Assembly: GCA_029204225.1 (NCBI GenBank) | Contig: CM055113.1 | Coordinates: forward strand, 1,279,973-1,343,972 | DNA length: 64,000 nt | DNA from: Diphasiastrum complanatum | Lineage: Eukaryota > Streptophyta > Lycopodiopsida > Lycopodiales > Lycopodiaceae | Direction of reading: 5' to 3' | Translations under genes and position numbers: made by a program | Shown here: one piece after another, positions 31,201-42,094 of the stretch | Layout of the letters: every line of letters begins with the position of its first letter | Numbering within the stretch: position 1 is the first letter of the stretch | The notes under the pieces: model-generated | Seen by the model: only the letters and a program-made list of their open reading frames with translations | Databases searched by the model: none | What the model was told of the DNA's origin: nothing

Positions 31201-32151
31201 TTTATGATATGTCATATGAGAAGTGGCTCCACTATCAATCCACCAAGGATCAATGTCTCCATGATTAGCCAACAAGCAAGATGACATAACAAAAGCATCA
31301 TTTGAAAGAAGCTCATCCCCACCCTCATCAATAGTTAGATTGGTTTGCTTTTCCCCTTGATCCCTCTTTTTCTTAAAACAATCACTAGCAAAATGCCCTT
31401 TGACTCCACAATAGAAACATTTTAGCTTAGATCTATCCTTCTTTTTGCCAAAAGTAGAGTGCTCACCTTGGTCTTGCCCTTTAGACCAATTGCTTTTACC
31501 TTTGCCCTTGAACTTGCCTTTAGAGAACATTGCCTCCTCTTCTCCTCCTTGAGATGTAGAAGATGCTCCCACTCTTGCTTGCAACCTGAATTCTTCAGCC
31601 AACAAGACCTCTTGCAAGTCTCCAACACTTGGTAAACATTTTTGGATAGCATAACTTTGAACAAGATTAGCATGATCATCCAACAAGCCATTGAGAATCA
31701 CTTGAACAAGCTCCTCATTATTTATGCCATCATTAATGCATGCTAACTCATCATTCAATGCTTTAACTCTCAAAACAAAAGCATGTCCATTCTCACTCTT
31801 CTTTTGCATACAAGAAAAGATTTGCCTTCTTAAAGTCAACACTCTAGAAGTAGACTTGGATTCATAAACCTTCTTCAAGGCTTCCCAAGCTTCACTAGAT
31901 GATGTGCACTTACCAACCTCTTTGATAAGCTCATTTGTCACATTCATCTTGATCATGTGAAGGGCTTTCTTTGCCCTCTTGTCATACCTCAATTGTTCTT
32001 GAGGTGCCAAAGGTCTCTCCTCCACACCTACAACAATATCCATCAACTCATTCATCTCAAGCAAAGACTCCATCCTTACTTTCCAAGTAGAATAGTTGAG
32101 GGAGGTAAGCCTATCATTGCTTTCCAACATGTAGCCTCCATTTGTAGCCAT
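28201..32151 (-). CDS. Copia-2 gag-pol polyprotein, complete
   Basis: 1316 codons from ATG 32151. Gag 1-220 (MATNGGYMLESNDRLTSLNY start), zinc knuckle C245-x2-C-x4-H-x4-C258, protease WWIDSGATSHM (D306), integrase zinc H439/H444/C473/C476, integrase catalytic D503 (HSDIHG), D565 (RSDNGGEY) and E601 (NGVAERKN) with the standard D-35-E spacing. RT has DISNAFLNGDLEEEVY and YVDD at 992-995. RNase H has SDSDFAGD at about 1155, SSSEAEYKAL at about 1195 and FCDNLSAQ (D1234). All catalytic residues are present with no stop or shift. The final codons (VEEGV, then TGA) overlap the PPT and the first LTR bases. Copia elements of this type express gag and pol from one frame. The order PR-INT-RT-RH is what defines Ty1/copia. 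Confidence 0.97.
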   Translation of the reverse strand: MATNGGYMLESNDRLTSLNYSTWKVRMESLLEMNELMDIVVGVEERPLAPQEQLRYDKRAKKALHMIKMNVTNELIKEVGKCTSSSEAWEALKKVYESKSTSRVLTLRRQIFSCMQKKSENGHAFVLRVKALNDELACINDGINNEELVQVILNGLLDDHANLVQSYAIQKCLPSVGDLQEVLLAEEFRLQARVGASSTSQGGEEEAMFSKGKFKGKGKSNWSKGQDQGEHSTFGKKKDRSKLKCFYCGVKGHFASDCFKKKRDQGEKQTNLTIDEGGDELLSNDAFVMSSCLLANHGDIDPWWIDSGATSHMTYHKEYFSSLMAFDGDRKVIYTANDGECAIKGIGTIPISLSTNRNIELKDVLLIPSITKNLLSVSQMLDKGFKVEFDGDACLIKKGCSIIAKGKRQGKLFKLDACVVANQVGCMANEQMSIQEVWHKRMGHLNYKALEVIAKKEVVRGLPKSLTCLNHVCEECALSKSHRLPYTRSISRSKMPFSLLHSDIHGVTTISNGGAKMYVTFIDDFSRFCWVYLLKSKDEVFDVFVKFKVAIETQFTTKIKCLRSDNGGEYISNKFKAFCDEHGIKREYTCPRTPQQNGVAERKNRTLCESAKAMRLNANLPKPFWSDALLCANFLCNRWPSVVLEGKTPFEALFGTKPNVKFLRTFGCICYFNITLDDRTKEDPSSRKGIFVGYSEVSKAYRIYVPSIKKVFTSRDVIFDEGNIPKVVSSDDGVVATNVLDDNGVDDTLDVDVEEASSSQIPRRTPRHKVKPSRLTYDGKGKQVVDGSNYAFLTSFDVPSCVDEARQEEEWIQAMDLEFEALMKNNTWRLVELPKGKSAIGCKWIFKVKTNQDGSINKLKARLVAKGYAQEHGIDYEETFAPVAKMVSIRVIISLATLYGWDLWQLDISNAFLNGDLEEEVYMEQPESYVSHSKPNHVCFLQKSLYGLKQAPRSWYARLNSFLLSQNFTMSEYDHSLYFRISANDVTILLIYVDDIILSGGNKEDIEDIKKALKKEFEVHDLGLLSYILGIEVIRTSQITFISQEKYAISILNRFHMVDANPIDTPMESHVKLTIRGNERSFEDITLYRKLIGSLIYLTITRPDLSYCVGRLSQFMQDPSIEHWKLGKRILRYISGTKDFGIVYRGSSPNLFGFSDSDFAGDLMDRKSINAHAIFIGDGAISWMSKKQATISLSSSEAEYKALTSCTKEMVWIKRMIMELHLLDFSESPIIFCDNLSAQSLASNPVFHARSKHIEVAYHFVREQVLAKEIKLEHVPSKECVADIFTKALGKDLFFKHRTSLGVLSKSMLKLVEEGV
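28206..28217 (-). other. Polypurine tract of copia-2
   Basis: The minus strand reads GTTGAAGAGGGAG just before TGTGA of the LTR. The tract is inside the last codons of the polyprotein. Confidence 0.85.
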
Positions 32152-32748
32152 GTTGCAATGATTGATCTCTGATCTTTGACCTGTTCCAATGCACTAAGCA
32201 CTCTCTTGAATCAACAAATGAAACACAAGAAGAAATCACAAAGATTTGGAACCTAAAACCTTACTTTTTCTCTCTTTTCCTCACTTTTTCCTTAATTTTA
32301 GCCACTAGTTTTATGATTTCTTGATCAAACCAAGACCAAACCTCAATATACTTGCTTTTCCCTCACTCCTAAGATTGAAATACACTCTTGAATCATTCAG
32401 CAAACTGAAAATCAGAGGGTTACATCAATTTTGAAGTTTTTGACATGAAGAAGCAAGAAATTGAATCAAAAAACTATATGCTAGAATGGAAAACTAATAG
32501 GATCTTGTTGGATCTTGCATCTCCCTCTTTCCAAAACAATTTTTGTCTCCTTATTCTGATAAGTACAGAGGGAATTCGCCCTACTTCAATTGAAATGCAT
32601 ACAAATGATGTTTTGATCACAAAGATCCAATTTCTACACATAAATCAACAAGATTTTTAGCTAGAAACTTGATTGGAATGCTACAAAAGCAAACTCGCCC
32701 ACAAATCTCTTCTAAATCTGGCAAAACCTGCACATTTGGCCGCCTAAT
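32152..32748 (-). other. Copia-2 leader
   Basis: About 600 bases between PBS and ATG, AT-rich, no long ORF on the coding strand. No conserved hairpin array seen. Confidence 0.6.
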
Positions 32749-32760
32749 GCTCTGATACCA
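32749..32760 (-). other. Primer-binding site of copia-2
   Basis: The minus strand reads TGGTATCAGAGC directly after the 5' LTR: initiator Met tRNA primer. Confidence 0.92.
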
Positions 32761-33413
32761 TGTGAAAAACTCAGATCCAAAAGATGCTAAAGTTTCATAA
32801 AGATCTTGGCCATGGAAGTTATGCACATCTAGATTGAAAAAATGATAGAAATTGTGATGTTAAGCATACTAAACATCAACTAAACATCAAAATCTGATCA
32901 TAAGCTTCCACAAACAGAAACTTGCTGTCCCTGTCCGTACTTCAGAGCCTACAACCTGCATTTCACACGTGTGAAGCCATAGCAACAAAGAAATCACAAT
33001 TCTAGTGGCTAGAATGCAAGATATGAACAAAAAAGTGAGAGAGAAGAAGATGGACCTTCAAAGAGCATAACATTCATTCAATAGAATGAAAATGAGATGT
33101 GTACATACTCGTGGAGATGGCTATTTATAGCAGCCATAGTGCCTCTTGGCCACTTGTCTTATGATAGGCTAAAATTGGGGTCCAATAGGATTCACCCATA
33201 TACCTAGAAATTTGGTCAAATAGGAATGCACCAAATTATGAGCCAATAGAAGAGCTCCACACTCGACCTCCTCTAATTAATGTGACCTCAAAAGTAGTGT
33301 ACACATACTTTGGGCCTCTACATACATGTATGAACCTATCTCTAACTTTTATTTGGCCATAGGCCTACAAAATCTCAAGTTAGGAAAATACTACTAGTTG
33401 ACAATTTTTCACA
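32761..33413 (-). repeat. 5' LTR of copia-2
   Basis: 653 bp, apparently identical to the 3' LTR. TATA box at 33121-33130 (minus strand). TSD gacaa follows at 33414. Confidence 0.95.
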
Positions 33414-33439
33414 GACAATCCACACGTGTGAAATTCAAC

Positions 33440-33740
33440 ACAAATACCTCTACCGTCCCTCATCGCAATATTACGGCCTACGACTCCGTCATCACCTCCA
33501 ACCATAAACGACCATCATCGACTGCAACAAACTGCCATCGACTGTCCAGCGCAATCGACCACCATAGACAGCCACAACCGTCCTTGACCGCCATCCACCG
33601 CCATATTATGGCCTACGACTCCTACGACCTTCAACAACTGCCATCATCCACAAAAGACCGTCATAGCCTGCAATAGACCGCAAACAGACCGCAATAGACC
33701 TCAATCGACAGCCATAGACTACAACCACTGCATTCTGACA
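33440..33740. repeat. Degenerate GACCGCCAT/CGACCATC tandem tract
   Basis: Short words such as cgaccatcatcgactgc, cgaccaccatagac and gaccgccatccaccgcc recur every 10-25 bases. It resembles the minisatellite at 21283-21385 read on the other strand. ORFs here are repeat artefacts. Confidence 0.6.
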
Positions 33741-34167
33741 ACCGTATCCACCGTAACCATAGCGCATGAGCTTATTTCCACAATCCTACGACACTCTACG
33801 AGCTGTTATGGATCGCCCTTATGATCCGAATACTACAGAGGACTATCCACCAGAGATGGTCTCCCCATCACGCTCCCGTCACACTATTGAACATCCTAAA
33901 ATCACTATCACAAACCATATACCTTCAACCCGCTTCATTCCTCACAGATCCACATCCATAACATTACAACCATTGTCAAACACCTCCACTTGCTCCTATT
34001 CCACTCCCTATCTTTCTTAACTCAACCTCACTCTATTCACCCTCCTTTACATCATCCTTTTTTGTTTACCACCCACACCGCTCTATCCAACACAGCCATC
34101 TTCCACATATCTCACTTTCATACATCACTCACCACACACTTTTCGAACCATTCCGCACCACCATTTC

Positions 34168-34382
34168 CCATCTCAACCGGAGCCCCCTCCTTCAAAGCTC
34201 GACCGAAGTCCTCCACTTCCCATCTCAACCGGAGCCCCCTTCCAAACTCAACCAACGTCCTCCACTTCCCATCTCAACCAGAGACCCCTTCCAAACTCAA
34301 CCGAAGTCCTCCACTTCCCATCTCAACCGGAGCCCAAACTCAACCGAAGTCCTCCACTTCACATCTCAATAGGAGCCCAACC
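34168..34382 (+). repeat. Minisatellite, about 50-bp unit
   Basis: Five units starting CCCATCTCAACCGGAGCC at 34168, 34219, 34268, 34318 and (as ACATCTCAAT) about 34361, spaced 51, 49, 50 and 43 bases. The array is split at its end by the solo LTR at 34383 and a further CATCTCAACCGAACC-like unit lies at about 35655. Confidence 0.85.
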
Positions 34383-35614
34383 TGTAGCGCATGCATCCCA
34401 AAGGGAGCCGAAAACCACGACTTAGCTTCCCAGCCTTCAACTCTTGCCTTCCAAACCCACTTGACATACAAGCAGCCAACTCAACAACAACGATCAGACT
34501 TGACCAACTTGAAGCTCCGAAAACCAACATTGAGATCCAACCTGGAGCCATATCAGATTGGGAGTCCCGATGTCGGTGACTTCCCTCCAAGCAAGCCGCC
34601 CAACATACATCAAACTTAACCAACTCGAAGCTTCGTTACAAACGAGTAACATCCATTCCAAGCAAGCGATCTGACTTACATCAGACTTAACCAACTGAAA
34701 GCTTCGTCACGAGCGTTGGAAGCCAACCTGGCGCCACGCCAAACTGAACAGCCACAAACAGGTAACTTCCACCCAAGCAAGCCATCCAACTCAGCCGACA
34801 GGTTAGAGCCCGTTCCCCAAGAGCTTAACCCATTCACGTTCATGCAAGGAACACTCAGAACCACAAGCTGCAACAGATATGGAGACAACCAGTTCCTGGA
34901 CCAAATGGTCCCGACAACATACCACTGGCGCCACCGACCGAATGGTCCCGACGGCATACCGTTGGCGTCCCGGGATACGACCCTCAGCTATGTGCCAACT
35001 TAAAAATTTTGAAGCGGACTTACAATTGGCGCTCTTACTGAACACTGAAACCCAGAAGATAATCAGAGTCAGTTTGAAAAAAATCCCACTTTATTGATAA
35101 ATTTGAGAAGGTTACATTTCAAGTGTGTGACCGATCCTAGTCTCCGGGGCCCTAGCATGCCAAGGCGAGAGCCATGACAACATTCCAACAAGGGAGGCTG
35201 AGACTTGGTTGGAGCTCGCCCTGAGTCACAACCCGCACTCCCCTATAGTATTGGTGGGATTCGGCACCCCCCCTCATACCAAGCACTCTACCTAGGCTGG
35301 TAAAGCACATTTTTCTCTCTCTAGGATTTGCTCTTTCTAGAAAGTCATTTTCTCTCTCTAGATTTTATTGAGCCCCAGGCTTCCTTTAATCATGCCTAGA
35401 TCGTGTGAGGTGATTGCACATCGATCTGAGCTCTCTGGACTTCGCTAGAACTGATCAAAGATTTTCAGCCATAGGAACTTGGCGTCGGCTGGATTCTGGT
35501 CACAATGGCGGCGGTGCCGTTGGCGCCGGGAGCAGCAGGGGCGCTGCTGGCGCCGGGGACAATGCTAGCACCAGTGGCGCCAGAAGTAAAGCTTATGAAG
35601 ATAGCTTTACAACA
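34383..35614 (-). repeat. Solo LTR of family A with TSD
   Basis: Plus-strand text from tgtagcgcatgcatcc to agctttacaaca, 1232 bp, flanked by caacc (34378-34382 and 35615-35619). No internal sequence is attached on either side, so this is a solo LTR. Its GGCGCC-rich end is at about 35495-35585. Confidence 0.92.
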
Positions 35615-35707
35615 CAACCCTTCACATCTGAACCGACGCCCTTTCCACTGTCTCACATCTCAACCGAACCAGTTTTTCCAGAATCTTTCTTCTTCCATTT
35701 TTCCACC

Positions 35708-38700
35708 ATGTCGTCCAATCCCAGTTCAAGTTCAGATGATCCCAAAGCAAGCAAGCTTGACATCCAACTATGCAAGTTAGACCTTTAAGAGATACAGACC
35801 TGGTACCAGCAGGCGGAGTCCTTCTTCAAGGAAATCAAATTTCAGGTCCCTGTCTTGACAGGTTATCAAAGCCCGTATCTGGTACACATGCCAATTATCA
35901 TACCACGACAAGATCATGTCAAATCATAGTTCTGCCTATCAAAAATTATGTCTATAACGTATCTTTTGCGGCAGCTGACTTGCAACCTTACGGGTTCCCA
36001 CGAGGACAAAACACAGTCACAAGGACACTCCAAAAGATAGAGCAAACGACATATTTCAAGTATATTGATCCCTCTATGACCAAGTGGAAGAATAAGGATG
36101 GGTACATGCTGGAAGCAATCAACAATAAGCAACTTCAAGCAACATGTTCATATCTCACCAGATGCACACAAAAGCCTCGAATGAAAGTGTTGAGGGTACC
36201 CATGTCCCTGTTTCACATGATGCAGATTCACGACTGCATGCCCAAGACCTCTATGATTGGGCACAGTTTTCTTCAAATTTATTCATGAGTGCATTAAGAA
36301 CAAGCAGCCCATCACAATATTGGGATATCTAATGACAGATATCACTCTGCATCAAGTACAAAACGGGCCAAAGCTTCAACAACGACTGAAGCTTGCGGAC
36401 AAGGCATGGGAAATTTCCATTGAACATAAGAAGTCCAAGCATGAAAGGACCACTTCACCATCGGGGTCCCAGGCTAAACGAGTCAACACCAATATCCTCC
36501 CTCTGGTGCAGAAGCCAAGAAGCCCACCACAGGATCCACAAACAGCTGCAAGCTCCGAAGCTCAACAGGCAGATACCTTAAGGGCTCAGTTGCCAGACAC
36601 ACAGCAACAACATAGGCAAGAGAAGCTTCAAGCTGGGAGCACATCACCGGTGGGATCAGTTTCACATGGTTCCACGTCAGATGGTGGCAGCTCGTCAACA
36701 GCATCACAACAACACTCGTCACCCTCACATGTCATCGACGGGGGTGATGGAGCAACTACCTCAACACTGACACCTGACACGACAATACCTCACGTCACAA
36801 GTTAGCCAGATGAAGCCACCAACCCACCCACACTGATTACTATGCCAACACCACCAACACCACCACTAGCACAAGTTTTTTGGGGGGGAGGAGTGGGGAT
36901 ATCCAGTCCCTAGGACACAGAAGCGGCTCAGCAACCACAGGCCCAACAAGTCTACACACTGGACACCTCGCAATATTTTGATGCTGTGGACCTGATGGAA
37001 ATCAGTGACGACGAGACAGAAAAGGAGAAGCAGCCAAGAAGAAGTCAAACCCCTCCACTAACCACCACAATAGTCACTAACATCATCCCTCCACTCCTTC
37101 CACCTCCACCTCCATCTTCAGCTCTAACACCATGTTTATTTTTCGGTTTAGCCTCACCATCCCACACTCCAGATCAATATCCAATTCTCACGAACTCTGA
37201 AAAGCTCACCGAAGCAGCCAAGCGCTCGATGATAGGCCTATCCGCAACAAGCTACCACATGCATTGGTTGGTGAGCTAGCACCAAATGCTCGAGAGTAGA
37301 GTCTAGCATCAAGACCAAGAGATTGTGCATTATCAAAGGCTGGCCAAAGAAAAAGAAAAAGAGGCAGTAGAAAGCAGATCCGTGATGGCCAGGCAAAAAT
37401 CCACTTTGGAAGAGGTCCAGCAACAACTGAAGCACCAGATGGTCCAAATCGACCAAGTACGAGACGGATCATCGAGTGCAATGACAGTCGATGCTCCTCT
37501 AGTCAAGCCCAAGGATATTCAATTCCAGGCCCCACAGGCCTCAGCCATCCGGATGGAAAAATATGTAAGGCTAATCCAGGAATGGGAAGCCAAAAACAAA
37601 ACTTTGAAAACATTGTGGCCAAACAAGAGAAGATTATCCTGGAGTCCCAAAAGTAGCTGGAAGACACTACGAAGGCCCTGCAACAAGTCTTGGACAAGGT
37701 GAACCAACTATGGGACACGGCGTGCAAGGCTCAAGCAGGTGCTCAACCGATAAAGCCGCGGGATGATGATGGGAATGATGGTGCAGGAAATCAAGGCAAG
37801 CAAACCCACCCATCAGACGGTAGCTCAGAATCGGGTGGCCAGAGAGCCGGTGCTGCATCCATGAGCTTTCGCCAACCCCCTCCCACCTTTAACCCTTCTT
37901 CCTACTCTGCATTTAATTTTTCTAAAACATTCATTCCAACTTACCCAATTCTTCCATCTCCTCTTTCTTCATCACCTCCTAGCCAAATAATGGGCCCATC
38001 AAAAGGTCCAGCTGACACTTACAAAGCCCAACGGGACGAGTTCCTCCAACAACTCCACTCCCCTGGTGCCACACATAACTTATTGTTTCTGCCTCCTCCT
38101 AAATCGTTCACCCCCACACCCCTCTCCCAAGATCATTCCATCCCCGACCCTCCAGAAACTAACACGGACATGGGGGGTGATGATGACTTCTTGGCAGACC
38201 AACCAGAAACGAGAAGGTTCTTGCCCAGACCAGACATGGGTGCAGATGAGCCGTCGAAAAGCGAGCGAGCAAAAGAGAAAGATACGGGCACCAAGGCCCT
38301 AGACGATTATCTGACAAGGCCATCCCAACCACGTAGGACAACTTCTCCTACCAGGCCCAGAGGCAAACTGGCTGACACGAGAGAGTTAGAGAAGTTTGAG
38401 AAGAAATACCCTCCCAACATGAGGGGAGGCAAAGAAGACATTGATCAAAGCCAATATTCCACTAGGGCCGAGGTCATTGCTGTGCTACAACTGCAGCCAG
38501 AATGGTGAAGTAAAGTCCTGAAGGATAGCAAGCGACTTCAGGAGTATTTGAAGGCACCAGCATGGAAGCGAGTGGATTTCTTCTACATGCCACTTAAACG
38601 CAAAAACCCATGGCTGATGGAAAAGCCTAAGTGGAGTTAGTAAACTGGCCAGTCATTCTGGGAATTATAGAGAGAACCTCCCCGGATGATCTGAGGATAC

Positions 38701-39278
38701 AATTGCTAGACTTTGAGCCTAAATACAAGTCAAGTGCCGATCTCTGCGTGCAGAAAAGTGCCAAATATTGCATATCCATGGCCTTCTTGATGCAGCAAGA
38801 GTGTTTCTGGGATCGAGACTTGGATCCAATTAGGATCAACCCAAATACGACCCTCCAGTCAGAAGAAGACCATGAGATGATGGCCAGGCTATACTGCAGA
38901 GCGGCCTTCATGTCATCATGCTATGTGACCATGGTGGAAGACTGGCAGGAAATGGGCTTCATAGGAAAAATAAGAGAATATCTGGGGCCCCTCAAGTTTG
39001 GAAGTAAGCTATGCTTCCAAGTTTTTGAAGCCCTAGTCCAGAAGATGAGCGAGCGAAAGCCGACGGCGCGATGACGAGACGAACAAGATTCACAAGAAGT
39101 GCTCAAGAGGGTTGGTATGTATTGGGCAATTGAGAGACTTCCAATTTTGGCGAATACTTTTGCGGATAATAAGCACCTGGTTTTACGGAAGCAAACGAAA
39201 ATCCACGCTTTTCCAAGTGCCAAGCAGAAGACATCACCGATGTTGCAGTGGGTCCTGCAACAGATTAGGGGTGGATAA
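35708..39278 (+). pseudogene. Large decayed coiled-coil protein gene, family unknown
   Basis: One long coding region can be followed through several frame changes and stops. It starts MSSNPSSSSDDPKASKLDIQ at 35708. It continues with FFKFIHECIKNKQPITILGY (36257-36400), a Pro/Gln/Ser-rich part to 36805, DAVDLMEISDDETEKEKQ (36980), and a coiled coil (QRLAKEKEKEAVESRSVMAR, KALQQVLDKVNQLWD; 37325-37740). A Pro/Ser-rich part follows to 38180, then a charged segment (38180-38510), and a globular end from 38519 (LQEYLKAPAWKRVDFF, QQECFWDRDLDPIRIN, MYWAIERLPILANTFADNKH) to a stop at about 39278. I do not recognise the family. It could be a plant gene or an ORF of a mobile element. Confidence 0.5.
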
Positions 39279-39459
39279 TGTTAGTCGATTCTCTAGTGCC
39301 GAGCCAAGATGAAGGCACAAGTTATCTCTCACCCATGACCGAGGAAGTCTCAGAAGGAAGAGAGCAGAAGAAGCTGAGAGCCGAGCATGAGAGCCGAGGA
39401 AATACTAGCCAGGAAGATAGTGAGTAACTATGTGAGGCTACATGGTGTATCCCAAAGAA

Positions 39460-40290
39460 GGAATGACCATGTAGGAGCTAGTAATGTTTCCTAGGCATTG
39501 TAAATAAAGGTAGACCCCCCTTAAATTAGTTAGAGTGAGCCACCTTTTGATGGTGACCTTTAGTGGAAGTGCAAATTCCACATGTAATTCTAATTTAGTG
39601 GAATTGCCACATGGGCTCCACATGGGCAGCCTTCTTGCTTATTTAAGGGCCCCCTCTCTTGTGAGGGAGCTTTGATTGTATTGTCAAGTTCTCTTGAGCA
39701 AATAAAGAGGATCCTCCATGAGTTCTTGATGATAGCTTAGCTCCTTGTTCATGGCAATGATCTTGGGTGATATTTCTATGAGTATGCTTGATTCCTTTGC
39801 ATTGTGGATTAACTAGATTCTTGTTTCTTGTTTCTTGTTTAGTTGTGGATTAGCATTCAGTTCTTGCTTGTGGAATCTTGTGGTAACAACATTCAAGTAA
39901 ACTAGATAGGCTGATTTGTGGCATAGATCTTGCATACTCCCTTACAGCCAGTTCTTGATTGTTCTTGAGTAATCTAAGCATCAAGTGATGAGTGTTTCTT
40001 GATTCTTAGATTGTTAAAATGCTGCTAGGAATCTTAGTTCTTGAATCTTGTTTTCAGTAGCTAATCAAGTTCTTGATTGTTTTCTGATTTAGTAGTTAGT
40101 AGTAGGATCACTCTCTGTGCTGAACGTTGATCTTCTTGAGCTGTAGATGGTTACATGGCTGGTTTCTTGCATGTAGCTGAGTATCGGATTTGAGTTACCC
40201 ACTGACAGGCTGGGAATACATAATGAAACTTGAGTAACGCTTCTGCTCTGCAACAGTTCTAATAAGAAGAAGAACCACAAAGAACCGTAA
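39460..40290 (+). other. LTR- or promoter-like noncoding stretch
   Basis: No ORF. It includes TTATTTAAGGGCC (about 39639), then 80 bases on GAGCAAATAAAGAGG, the spacing seen between TATA and polyadenylation signals in short LTRs, and many TTCTTGATT repeats at 39720-40080. I could not find a second copy in the window, so LTR status is unproven. Confidence 0.25.
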
Positions 40291-40349
40291 CAACAGAAGT
40301 AAGTAATCCAAGAAAAGAAAAGAGATAAAAAACAAAAGAAAAAAACGTG

Positions 40350-40374
40350 TTCACAGATTCAGTGAATCTGTGAA
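40350..40374. repeat. 12-bp inverted repeat with 1-base spacer
   Basis: TTCACAGATTCA-g-TGAATCTGTGAA, perfect. It lies shortly before the first recognisable bases of transposase-like copy 1. Confidence 0.8.
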
Positions 40375-40392
40375 CAGAATCTGAAATCATCA

Positions 40393-41840
40393 AGGGTCAG
40401 AAGTTGGAACAAGTGAGTGATACTTTGATGAACAAAATTTCAGATACAAATGATCGAATGTTTAGTGTTCAATCGGAAAATCACATATGGTGGTTGGCGG
40501 CATTCCAGGTATAAATTTCAATTTTCATTTAGAATGTCTTTATTAATAATTCATACCTTGCCAGTTTTTATTGACATGTCATGCATTACTTGTTTCTCTA
40601 CATGTCTTGAAAGAGGACCATAAAATACTTTCATGGATATTTTCAAGAACAAATTATGGCGAGATTATAATGAGACATTTGGAGGGTGAGAAATTTGCAG
40701 TCGAAAACATGGAAGTTTTCAAATTCAATGGCACCTTGCAGGGGATTTAAAAACATTAAAATATATGTATAATGTCTCTCATGGGGCAACATCAAAGCAT
40801 CCATGTCTATATTGCATGAAGAATTGCTACAATATGAATTTGGGACGATCAACAAACACTAGCCCAACACGAGAAGCTGAAGATTCAAATATGAAAAGCG
40901 TTCTGCCAATTCCATTAAAATATGTTCACATATGCACATTGCATGCTGAGGTTCGTATTATTCAAAAACTTATTTACCTGCATATTCTACTAGCATGGAA
41001 TCATAAACCGGAGTTTGTGGCTAAAATACAAGACTACATAAAGAGAATGCTACGATTGAAAAAAGGGACAGACTCCTTGGGAAAAAAGGAAACGTTCCTA
41101 ATAAGCCATCAATTGGAGGTGCTAAAGCAAGAAGATTCTTATCCAATCACACATAAAATAATCAAGTGTCAGATACCAAATTGTTCAAGCCACACGAACA
41201 CTGGAAGGAAGTAATCGAGGGGAAAAGAGAAAAGTGTGGACCAACTTAGACAAACTCATAGATGTTATCAGGAAAGAAAATCTATCATCAGAAGATATGA
41301 GGACTTTGCAAAATCATTGCACCAAATTTGTAAAATTTGTACATGATTGTTGGGAAAAAGACAACATTACTCATTACATGGTGCTAATCTATATCATTAT
41401 TTGGTACTTTTCTCATTTAGGCTTATATTTTTTTCTACTGATGTAACTAATCAAAACTATTGTTTGCAGCACATCCTTCTTCATCATGCAACTTATTTTG
41501 CAAAGGAATATGGGAGCTTAAGTATTTGGTCATCACAAGGCATGGAAAAATATCATGGGCAAGCAAGGGGAGCATTTCATAGAGCAACAAACCATGGAGG
41601 ACACAATTCAAGATATAAATATTTAGTTCAACTTTTTCAGTGGTTTTATAGAAGAGCACAATTTAGATATAAAGCTAAAAACTCGCCAAGTATTACGATA
41701 TTTCGAAAGGCACTCAAATTCATTACAAAAAAAGAAATCATTGTAATATATCAAAAATCTATTACAGAAAATTATTTAATTATCATCATCATCCTCTTCA
41801 AGATTCAAACGGATGGTATTGTCATGAAGGAATAATCTCC
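40393..41840 (+). pseudogene. Transposase-like gene, copy 1, decayed
   Basis: Homologous to copy 2. Exon start EIIKGQKLEQVS to WWLAAFQ (40390-40508), intron from gtataa at 40509 to about 40603 where the acceptor is at instead of ag, then DHKILSWIFSRTNYGEII. A frameshift follows, then WHLAGDLKTLKYMYNVSHGA, KHPCLYCMKN and CTLHAEVRIIQKLIYLHILL, then PNKPSIGGAKARRFLSNH. A second intron (41381-41469) lies after NITHYM. It continues YGSLSIWSSQGMEKYHGQAR and LFQWFYRRAQFRYKAK. The two D-containing strands and the GME-K-H motif fit a DDE-type transposase. I cannot name the superfamily. Confidence 0.6.
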
Positions 41841-42085
41841 TTTCATATGGATCCAAAATTTTTTAAAAAAAATTCTTGCTCATATCAATGTAACCCGAAT
41901 AAAGGGCCATTGCAGATGATTTTTTCGTACTCTCATTGGGAGTCACAACCCAATATCTTAATAGCCAAATCTCTTTTCACAAAAATTATTTTATATGTTC
42001 CTCTTGCGTACTTATGGCCTCCCAAACAAACTGATAATGAGCAGACGTACAACCAAAGTTGGTTTCACCTTATCCTAGATCAATG
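41800..42085 (-). pseudogene. Partner gene of the module, copy 1, 3' remnant
   Basis: On the minus strand a frame reads LDPYERRLFLHDNTIRLN, clearly matching LDAYASREFLHDNT in the partner gene at 46813-47280, and upstream a damaged stretch matches its KFVKTNKIIFVKRSYVLNIL region. It is convergent with and overlaps the end of transposase-like copy 1, as in copy 2. Confidence 0.55.
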
Positions 42086-42094
42086 ATCAACAAA

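Larger units (their letters stand above)
27553..33413 (-). mobile_element. Copia-2: intact Ty1/copia retrotransposon
   Basis: 5,861 bp with 653-bp LTRs that I find identical when read side by side, and a perfect gacaa duplication (27548-27552 and 33414-33418). PBS, leader, one uninterrupted 1316-codon gag-pol frame and a PPT that overlaps the end of the frame are present. Identical LTRs mean a very recent insertion. This is the only element in the window that could still move by itself. A third LTR of the family is at 63357-64000. Confidence 0.97.

Noticed and set aside
33398-34020. ORFs of 84-92 codons rich in His, Arg, Thr
   Set aside because: They lie in degenerate GACCGCCAT-type repeats; no family.
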